Positions 55,465 through 64,000 of a stretch of 64,000 nt of DNA are shown here, piece by piece; the stretch's first letter is position 1, and every line of letters starts with the position of its first letter. Position numbers and translations under genes: made by a program. The stretch is from Hoeflea marina (GTDB lineage Bacteria > Pseudomonadota > Alphaproteobacteria > Rhizobiales > Rhizobiaceae), in assembly GCF_003182275.1 (NCBI RefSeq), contig NZ_QGTR01000001.1, positions 348,130 through 412,129 on the forward strand, read 5' to 3'. The notes beneath the pieces are model-generated. The model had not been told where the DNA came from. It worked only from the letters and a program-made list of their open reading frames with translations, and ran no database searches.

Positions 55465-56681
55465 TCAGGGGCGCAAGACGAGCACGGAACAGGTCTCCCC
55501 GATCCGGGCTGCCGGCGCATGCGGCGGCCGGATCAGCAGGCAGTCGGCATCGGCGAACAGCCGCATCAGCGAGGAGTCCTGCTGGTCGAACGGCGTCGCG
55601 GTCAGACGGCCGCTCTCGGGATCGGTATCGAGGCGGGCGCGGAGGTAGTCCTGGCGCTGGTCGTTTGCCGACAACTCCCTGCCAACAAACGCACTTTTGA
55701 GCCGGGCAGGGGCGGGGAGGCCGGCAAGTCTCGCCACCAGCGGCTCGAGAAACAAGAGACCGCAGACCATCGACGAGGCGGGATTGCCGGGGAGCCCGAG
55801 CACCCGCATCGGGCCGAGACTGCCCGACATCAGCGGCTTGCCCGGGCGCATGGCGATGCGCCAGAAGTCGAGGTTCATGCCATGGCCGACGAGCGCCTTC
55901 TGCACAAGGTCGTGATCGCCCACCGAGGCGCCGCCGATGGTGACAAGAATGTCGGCGCCTTGCGAAATCGCCGAATCGATTGCCGAGTCGAGAGCGTCCA
56001 TGCGGTCGGCGGCGATGCCGAGATCGATGATCTCGGCGCCGGCCCGCCGCGCCATGGCGGCCACGCCGAAGGTGTTGGAGGCGATGATCTGGCCCGCGGC
56101 AAGGCTCTGGCCGGGCAGCCGCAGCTCGTCGCCGGTGGCCAGAATCGCCACGCGCGGCCGTGCCAGCACGCTCAGCATCGGGTGGTTCATGCCGGCTGCG
56201 AGCGTGATCGCGGTGGGATCGAGAACCCGGCCGGCAGGCAGGCCTGCGTCGCCGAAGCTGAAATCCATCCCGTCCGGCCGCACATAGGCGGCCGCTTCGA
56301 CCGGCGCGGTGATGCGGATCCGGCCCGGCCGAACGATTTCGGCATTCTCCTGGATGAGGATCGAGTCCGCGCCCTCGGGCATCGGCGCGCCGGTGAAGAT
56401 CCTGACGGCCTCGCCTGGCCCCACCCGGCCGTCAAAGCCGTGCCCGGCGGCCGATTCGCCGGTCACGTCGAGCTCGGCGCCCGCACGGGCGGCATCCTCG
56501 GCGCGCAGTGCATAGCCGTCCATGGCCGAGGCGGCGAATGGCGGCTGCGTGCGCAGCGCCAGCAGGTCCCGCGCCAGCACCCGCCCGAGCGCGTCCGCCA
56601 GCGTCACCGGTTCGGTGCGGGTCAATGGTTCGGCGTCGCCGACAATGCGCTCGAAGGCCTGCTCGACCGGCATCAGCGCCA

Positions 56682-56682
<1 letters not shown>
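55465..56682 (-). CDS. moeA: Molybdopterin molybdenumtransferase MoeA
   Basis: A 405-residue enzyme that inserts molybdate into adenylated molybdopterin. Signatures: SAMDGYAL with the catalytic region near residue 55, GEAVRIFTGAPMPEGAD, VAILATGDEL, and GGASVGDHDLV. The C-terminal domain IV begins near residue 330. The start at 56682 overlaps the moaC stop (TGATG), so it is translationally coupled; ATG 56673 is the alternative. It is the last gene of the trpD-trpC-moaC-moeA run; lexA would normally follow in rhizobia. Confidence 0.97.
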
Positions 56683-57182
<500 letters not shown>

Positions 57183-57184
57183 CT

Positions 57185-58000
57185 CTAGCCCGCGGCCATG
57201 ATCGCGGCTTCGCCGGTCAGCAGCGCCCGCGTGGCGGCCTCCACGTCGGCCTGCCGCATCAGGCTCTCGCCGACCAGGAAGGTGGCCATGCCGGATCGTG
57301 ACAGCCGCACGCAGTCGGCATGGTCGGATATGCCGCTTTCGCCCACCAGGAGAGTTCCTTCCGGCGCCATCGGCGCCAGCCGCTCGGAGACGGTCAGCGA
57401 CACCTCGAAGCTGCGCAGGTCGCGGTTGTTGACGCCGATCAGGCGGCTTTCGAGTCCGAGGGCCCGTTCCATCTCGCGCTCGTCATGCACCTCGACCAGC
57501 GCGTCCATGCCGAGTTCGATTGCCGTGTCCTCGATGGCGCGGGCCTCGTCATCGCTCAGGCAGGCCATGATGATCAGGATCGCGTCGGCGCCCCAGCTGC
57601 GCGCCTCGTGGACCTGGTAGGGCTCGAACAGGAAATCCTTGCGCAGGGCGGGCAGCGAGACGGTCTGGCGCGCGGCGACCAGAAATTCGGGCGCGCCCTG
57701 GAAGGAGGGAGTGTCGGTGAGCACCGACAGGCAGGCCGCGCCGCCGGCCTGATAGGCGCGGGCGAGCGACGCCGGGTCGAAGTCGGCCCGGATCAGCCCC
57801 TTGGAAGGGCTCGCCTTCTTGATTTCGGCGATCAGCGCGAACCCGCCGTCGCGGTGCCGGGCCTCGAGGCTGGCGCGAAAGCCGCGCGGCGCCTCGATGT
57901 CACGGCAGGCGGCCTTGAGCTCGGAGAGCGGCCGGGCGGCCTTGGCCGCGGCGATTTCCTGGCGCTTGTAGGCCTCGATGGTCTTGAGGATGTCGGCCAT
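57185..58000 (-). CDS. trpC: Indole-3-glycerol phosphate synthase
   Basis: A 271-residue TIM-barrel enzyme of tryptophan synthesis. Catalytic regions: [15 protein letters not shown] near residue 55, [29 protein letters not shown] and [14 protein letters not shown]. The start at 58000 gives [16 protein letters not shown], as in relatives; the frame runs on upstream into trpD without conserved content. It lies 2 bases after trpD. Confidence 0.97.
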   Translation of the reverse strand: MADILKTIEAYKRQEIAAAKAARPLSELKAACRDIEAPRGFRASLEARHRDGGFALIAEIKKASPSKGLIRADFDPASLARAYQAGGAACLSVLTDTPSFQGAPEFLVAARQTVSLPALRKDFLFEPYQVHEARSWGADAILIIMACLSDDEARAIEDTAIELGMDALVEVHDEREMERALGLESRLIGVNNRDLRSFEVSLTVSERLAPMAPEGTLLVGESGISDHADCVRLSRSGMATFLVGESLMRQADVEAATRALLTGEAAIMAAG

Positions 58001-58002
58001 GC

Positions 58003-59037
58003 TCAGCCCTCCTTTTTCGCCGGCCCGTGGGCCTGGGAGACGGAAATCAGTTTTTCCAGCGTCGCCAGCGCGGCGCCGCTGTCGATCGAGCGCGCCGCCA
58101 GCCTGGCGCCGTCGGCCAGGTCTTCGGCCTTGCCGGCAATCACCAGTCCGCCGGCCGCGTTGAGCAGCGCGATGTCGCGATAGGGGTTTTGCGCGCCCTG
58201 CAGCACGTCGCGGAGCGCGGCTGCATTGTGAACGCCGTCGCCGCCCTTGAGCGCCGACAGTTCGACGCGGCGCAGGCCGATGTCTTCCGGGGTCAGGCGG
58301 AACTGGCGGATCCGGCCGTTCTCCAGCGCTGCCACCTGGGTCTCGCCGGTGGTGGTCATCTCGTCGAGGCCGTCGCCATGCACGACCCAAACCGATTCGG
58401 CGCCGAGGTCGCGCATGACTTCCGCCAGCGGCAGCACCCATTGCGGCGCGAAGACGCCCAGCAGCTGGCGGCGCACGCCGGCCGGGTTGGACAGCGGTCC
58501 GAGCAGATTGAAGATAGTGCGCGTGCCCAGCTCGACGCGGCTGGGACCGACATGGCGCATGGCCGAGTGATGCGCCGGGGCGAACATGAAGCCGACGCCT
58601 GCCTCGGCGATGCAGGCGGCGATCCCGGCTGGGTCGAGCTCCAGATTGACGCCGAGGGCCGAAAGCGAATCGGCCGCGCCGGATTTGGACGACAGCGCCC
58701 TGTTGCCGTGCTTGGCCACGGGCACGCCGGCGCCGGCGGCAATGAACGCCGCGCAGGTGGAGACATTGTAGGTTCCGGAGGCGTCGCCGCCGGTGCCGAC
58801 GATGTCGATGGCGTCCGCCGGCGCCTCGACGGTCAGCATCCGGGCCCGCATCACGCTGACGGCGCCGTAGATCTCGTCGACCGTCTCGCCGCGCACCCTG
58901 AGCGCCATCAGGAAGCCGCCGATCTGAGACGGCGTGGCGTCGCCCGACATCATCACGCCGAAGGCCTGGCGCGCCTCCTCCCGGTTGAGCGGCTGCCCGC
59001 CCGCCACCGTGGCGATGAAGCTCTTCAGATCAGCCAT
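58003..59037 (-). CDS. trpD: Anthranilate phosphoribosyltransferase
   Basis: A 344-residue enzyme joining anthranilate to PRPP. Characteristic: [17 protein letters not shown] for PRPP/Mg binding, [17 protein letters not shown], and the anthranilate tunnel residues in [18 protein letters not shown]. It follows the PpiD-like gene by 21 bases and is coupled to trpC. Confidence 0.97.
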   Translation of the reverse strand: MADLKSFIATVAGGQPLNREEARQAFGVMMSGDATPSQIGGFLMALRVRGETVDEIYGAVSVMRARMLTVEAPADAIDIVGTGGDASGTYNVSTCAAFIAAGAGVPVAKHGNRALSSKSGAADSLSALGVNLELDPAGIAACIAEAGVGFMFAPAHHSAMRHVGPSRVELGTRTIFNLLGPLSNPAGVRRQLLGVFAPQWVLPLAEVMRDLGAESVWVVHGDGLDEMTTTGETQVAALENGRIRQFRLTPEDIGLRRVELSALKGGDGVHNAAALRDVLQGAQNPYRDIALLNAAGGLVIAGKAEDLADGARLAARSIDSGAALATLEKLISVSQAHGPAKKEG

Positions 59038-59058
59038 TGTCGTGTCCCCATTGCCGGC

Positions 59059-60948
59059 TCAGAAAGCCAGCGAGTTGTCCATCAGCGTCTGGTTGACCGA
59101 GATCCGGTAGGTGGCGCGGAGTTCGGCCACCAGCTGGTCGAGCAGGTCGTCGCCGATGCGCTGCGAGATCTGCGTCCGCTGCTCCTCGGGAACGCTGTCG
59201 GCTGTCACGCTCTCTGCATTGTCGACCGCCTTGACCTTGAACAGGATGCGGTTGTCGCCCTGCGCGTCGGCGACAACGCCGGAATGGCCGTTGCCGCCTC
59301 CGAAGGCGGCTGCCACTGCCGACTCGCCCAACACCGCATCGGAATCGCCTCGCTTGAGGCGCTGCTTGCTCTCGACAGCGATGCCGAGCTCGGCGGCAAC
59401 CGTCTCGAGCGTCTCGCCGTTGGCCACGCGCGTCTTGAGGTCGTCGGCCTTGGCGTCGAGCGCCCTGGCCGTCTCCTGGCGGAGCCAGTCGGCGGCGACC
59501 TGGTCGCGGACCTCGTCGAGCGTGCGGTCGCGCGCCTCGATGATGTCGACCACCTCGAACCAGAGAAAGCCCTCGGACCCCATGTTGATCGGCGGGGTCT
59601 CGACGCCGATATCGGACTCGAAGGCTTCGCTGAGCAGAGCCTGGGATTCCGGCAGGTCCTTGAGCACGGTGCCGTCCGGTGCCTGCGCCTTGCGGTCGAC
59701 GGCATCGACGGTGACGGTCTTGAGCTTCTGGCTTGCGGCGGCTTCCTCCATGGTCATGCCGCCGGCGCGGGCGTCCTCGTAGCCGTCATGGACATTGAGC
59801 AGTTGCTCGTTGGCGGCAATCAGCGCCAGCTCCTTGCGCAATTCGGCCTCGACGTCCTCGAAGCCCTGCACGGATTCAGGCTTGACGGCCGACACCCGGA
59901 TGATCACCGGGCCGAAGGCGCCGTCGATGACGGGGCTGACGCCGCCCGCCTCGTTGATGGCGAAGGCGGCATCGCCGATTGCCTTGTCCGGAGCGGTGGC
60001 CTGGGTGAATTCGCCAATGCGGATATCGGCGGCGGACTTGCCCTGTTCGGCGGCCAGCTCGTCAAAGCTGGTGCCGGAGGCGAGCCTGGATGCAGCGGCA
60101 TCGGCGGCGGCCCTGTCGGCAAAGACCAGCTGGTCGACCGTGCGCGCACCGTCGATCCGGTATTTTGCCAGATGCGCATCGTAGTCGGCGCGCACGGCCT
60201 CATCGGTGATCGAGGAGGGGTCGGCGATGTCTTCCGACTGCAGCTTCACATAGGTGATCTTGCGGTATTCCGGTGCGGCGTAGCTGGCCTTGTTGGCCTC
60301 GAAATAACTCTGCAGCGCGGCATCGTCGGCCGGAGCGATCGGTCCGAGCACGTCCGGGGTGATGAGCAGGAAATCGACGTCTCGCGTTTCCGACTGGTGT
60401 TGCGCCAGCGCCGCCAGCAGCGTGTCGGGGGCCTTCAGGCCGTCGGACGCCGCCTCGATGATCTGCGTGCGGACCGCCACCTGGCTGCGGCTCTTGAGGT
60501 AGTCTTCCTCGCTCATGCCGACCGAGCGCAGCACGCGCTGGAAGTTTCCGCGGTCGAAGCGTCCATTGAAATCGTGAAACGACGGGTCGGTGGCGACCAG
60601 GGAAGCGAGCCGGTCCTTGGAAAGGCCGAGATTCATCTCACGCGACTGCTCGTCGAGCACGGCACCCGCCACCAGCTGCGATGTTACCTGGTTCTGGATC
60701 CCGAAGGCGCGGGCCTGCTCGGTGGTCAGCTGCGTGCCCAGCTGCCGACCGACGGCGGCCATCTGGCGGTCATAGGCAAGGCGATACTCGTTCGGCGTCA
60801 CCTCCGTATCGCCAGCGGTGATCACCGATGTGCCGATGCCGCTGAACAGGCTGCCGGAAATGCCCCAGACGCCGAAGGAGGCGACGAGCAGCACGAGCAG
60901 GAATTTGGCAACCCAGCCTTGGGCGGCCCTTCGGAGTAGGTCAAGCAT
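59059..60948 (-). CDS. ppiD: Membrane-anchored peptidyl-prolyl isomerase (PpiD/SurA-type)
   Basis: A 629-residue periplasmic folding factor with an N-terminal membrane anchor (about residues 14-35, AKFLLVLLVASFGVWGIS). A SurA_N-like chaperone domain follows (about 36-190), then a parvulin-like domain (about 245-355, starting at YRKITYVKL, including RTVDQLVFADRAAA and GEFTQAT), and another chaperone-like region. The start at 60948 has GGGAG six bases upstream; the extension to 61011 is not needed. It is placed upstream of trpD, as in other rhizobia. Isomerase activity is not certain because parvulin active-site residues are poorly conserved. Confidence 0.92.
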   Translation of the reverse strand: MLDLLRRAAQGWVAKFLLVLLVASFGVWGISGSLFSGIGTSVITAGDTEVTPNEYRLAYDRQMAAVGRQLGTQLTTEQARAFGIQNQVTSQLVAGAVLDEQSREMNLGLSKDRLASLVATDPSFHDFNGRFDRGNFQRVLRSVGMSEEDYLKSRSQVAVRTQIIEAASDGLKAPDTLLAALAQHQSETRDVDFLLITPDVLGPIAPADDAALQSYFEANKASYAAPEYRKITYVKLQSEDIADPSSITDEAVRADYDAHLAKYRIDGARTVDQLVFADRAAADAAASRLASGTSFDELAAEQGKSAADIRIGEFTQATAPDKAIGDAAFAINEAGGVSPVIDGAFGPVIIRVSAVKPESVQGFEDVEAELRKELALIAANEQLLNVHDGYEDARAGGMTMEEAAASQKLKTVTVDAVDRKAQAPDGTVLKDLPESQALLSEAFESDIGVETPPINMGSEGFLWFEVVDIIEARDRTLDEVRDQVAADWLRQETARALDAKADDLKTRVANGETLETVAAELGIAVESKQRLKRGDSDAVLGESAVAAAFGGGNGHSGVVADAQGDNRILFKVKAVDNAESVTADSVPEEQRTQISQRIGDDLLDQLVAELRATYRISVNQTLMDNSLAF

Positions 60949-61201
60949 GGAAGCTCCCGGCTTCTTTGGCATGGGCGTACGGACAAACCGCTCCGCACGC
61001 GTTGAGTTCATGTCCCTTTAGACGAAACCGCCGGCGAAATGAAGGCCAATGCGACAATTGCGTGGCAATTGCGCGCCGGGCCGGGTGTCAGCTTGGATGT
61101 CGCGCTCAAACCACCATCGCCGCCACCCGCAGGCCACTACGTTGGCAATCCGCGCGGCGTCTGCTAGACGGTCGTCACGATTGATGAAACGGGGTTTTGA
61201 C

Positions 61202-61966
61202 ATGACACCGAATGTGCGCCCGCTGGTGGCCGGCAACTGGAAGATGAACGGTCAGCGCAGCGAGCTCGACCAGATCCGCGCCATCGCCCAGGGCGTTGAT
61301 TCAGGCCTGGGAGAGAGCATCGACGCACTGATCTGCCCGCCGCTCACCCTGCTCTACGTCGCCACCGCGCTCACCGAGGATTCCGCGCTCGACATCGGCG
61401 CGCAGGATTGCCACGACCAGGTCGCAGGCGCCTTCACCGGCGACGTCTCGGCCGCCATGATCGCCGATTGCCTGGCCACCCATGTCATCGTCGGTCACTC
61501 GGAGCGCCGCACCCTGCATGGCGAGAGCGACGCGATGGTCCGCGCCAAGGCGGAGGCAGCCCTTGCCGCGCACCTCGTCGCCATCGTCTGCATCGGCGAG
61601 ACCGGGGCGGAGCGCGAGTCGGGGGACACCCTCGCGGTGCTCGGCCGCCAGCTCGAAGCCTCGCTTCCGGACGCGGCGACGGCCGCCGGCACGGTCATCG
61701 CCTACGAGCCGGTCTGGGCCATCGGCACCGGCCTGACGCCGACGCCCGCCGACATCGCCGAGGCGCACCAGTTCATCCGCGACACGGTGGTCCGGCGCTT
61801 CGGCGGCGAGGGCGCCGCAATGCGATTGCTCTATGGCGGCTCGGTCAAGCCCGACAACGCCGCCGCCCTGATGGCGATCGCCAATGTCGATGGCGCGCTT
61901 GTCGGCGGCGCCAGCTTGAAAGCTCACGATTTCCTCGCCATCTGTAGGGCGTGCAACGCGGAGTGA
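61202..61966 (+). CDS. tpiA: Triosephosphate isomerase
   Basis: A 254-residue glycolytic enzyme. The substrate Lys is in [10 protein letters not shown], His in [11 protein letters not shown] and the catalytic Glu in [13 protein letters not shown]; the phosphate loop [12 protein letters not shown] is also present. ATG 61202 fits the conserved N-terminus; ATG 61184 would add six residues. It is divergent from ppiD. Confidence 0.98.
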   Translation: MTPNVRPLVAGNWKMNGQRSELDQIRAIAQGVDSGLGESIDALICPPLTLLYVATALTEDSALDIGAQDCHDQVAGAFTGDVSAAMIADCLATHVIVGHSERRTLHGESDAMVRAKAEAALAAHLVAIVCIGETGAERESGDTLAVLGRQLEASLPDAATAAGTVIAYEPVWAIGTGLTPTPADIAEAHQFIRDTVVRRFGGEGAAMRLLYGGSVKPDNAAALMAIANVDGALVGGASLKAHDFLAICRACNAE

Positions 61967-62084
61967 CACGCCACGACTGTTTGCCGCGGCATGAGTCGCG
62001 TCTTGGACTTGGAAAGCAGGCGCGCCTCGTGTAAAGAGCCGCCAACTGAAGTTGATTGCGCCCCTTTGGGGCAGGAAAGAACTC

Positions 62085-62555
62085 ATGCAAACCGTATTGA
62101 TCGTTATTCATCTCATGATCGTGCTGGCGCTTGTCGGCGTGGTGCTCATCCAGCGCTCGGAAGGCGGCGGTCTCGGCATCGGCGGCGGATCGGGCCTGAT
62201 GTCGGCGCGCGGTGCCGCCAATGCGCTCACCCGCGCCACCGCCATCCTGGCGACCTTGTTCTTCGTCACCTCGCTGACGCTCGGCATCATGGCGCGCTAC
62301 GGCGAGCGGGCGACGGACATCCTCGATCGCATCCCGACCACGACCGATGGATCCGGCACCGGCGTTCTCGACCAGCTCGGCGGCGCCGCCGCTCCGGCTG
62401 AGGGAACCTCTGCTCCGTCGTCGGTGCCCAGCGATGCGCCCGCCGCGCCGGCTGCCGGTTCCAGCGCCCCTGCGCAGGGCACCACTGCCCCGGCGGCGGA
62501 TGCCGCTGCGCCCGCCGCGCCGGCTCCCGAGACCGGCGTGCCCACCGGTCAGTGA
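62085..62555 (+). CDS. secG: Preprotein translocase subunit SecG
   Basis: A 156-residue subunit of the SecYEG translocon. Two membrane helices (about 2-22 and 53-75) flank the cytoplasmic loop LIQRSEGGGLGIGGGSG. The Ala/Pro-rich C-terminal tail (from about residue 100) is a common extension in rhizobia. AGGAAAG precedes the ATG. It lies between tpiA and pyrG, a standard order. Confidence 0.95.
   Translation: MQTVLIVIHLMIVLALVGVVLIQRSEGGGLGIGGGSGLMSARGAANALTRATAILATLFFVTSLTLGIMARYGERATDILDRIPTTTDGSGTGVLDQLGGAAAPAEGTSAPSSVPSDAPAAPAAGSSAPAQGTTAPAADAAAPAAPAPETGVPTGQ

Positions 62556-64000
<1,445 letters not shown>

Noticed and set aside
58027-60939. Very long open frame (970 codons) on the plus strand opposite trpD and ppiD
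   Set aside because: It is antisense to well-conserved genes, has no recognisable domain, and follows from high third-position GC.

Overview
The window is a GC-rich alphaproteobacterial chromosome segment. Gene content and order (phasin-clpS-clpA; rpsB-tsf-pyrH-frr-uppS-cdsA-rseP-bamA-lpxD-fabZ-lpxA-lpxI-lpxB-gltA; lexA; moeA-moaC-trpC-trpD-ppiD; tpiA-secG-pyrG) are those of the Hyphomicrobiales (Rhizobiales), most like Rhizobiaceae/Hoeflea-type genomes. The genus cannot be fixed from the sequence alone. EipB (DUF1849), a GTTC-N7-GTTC LexA box and LpxI in place of LpxH agree with this assignment.

Layout. 0-16 kb: a vWA-like protein and a membrane-anchored J-protein, a D-Ala-D-Ala carboxypeptidase with a SPOR domain, phasin, ClpS/ClpA, an AzlC/AzlD exporter pair, two poorly known proteins (one with SHOCT), then HIT, GNAT, GDPD and RidA proteins, EipB, a short Hsp70-like ATPase and a ParDE toxin-antitoxin pair. 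16-31 kb: a translation, cell-envelope and lipid A superoperon ending in lpxB, then convergent gltA. 31-34.4 kb: comEC and lexA, the latter with its own SOS box.

34.4-55.4 kb is an accessory block lying between lexA and moeA, two genes that are normally neighbours in rhizobia. It encodes a CX5R phosphatase, a GntR-type regulator, an RtxC/HlyC-type acyltransferase, a 96-residue unknown protein, a 25-residue leader ORF coupled by TGATG to a 3194-residue MARTX-like repeat protein, its HlyB/HlyD-type type I exporter, a second CX5R phosphatase, and an Aap-like amino-acid ABC transporter (two permeases and a binding protein, no ATPase). Four palindromic sites related to GTATACATGTATAC lie before rtxC, before the 96-aa gene, in the divergent phosphatase-2/permease promoter and before the binding-protein gene. 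The block therefore looks like one regulon, probably under the local GntR protein.

The giant protein is the most unusual object. It has long N-terminal and central MARTX-style glycine repeats and a C-terminal RTX nonapeptide block with a secretion tail. It has no cysteine at all, so no cysteine protease domain, and no effector domain that I can recognise. 55.4-64 kb returns to conserved genes: moeA, moaC, trpC, trpD, a PpiD-like foldase, tpiA, secG and a truncated pyrG. I saw no tRNA, rRNA, CRISPR array, transposase or integrase.
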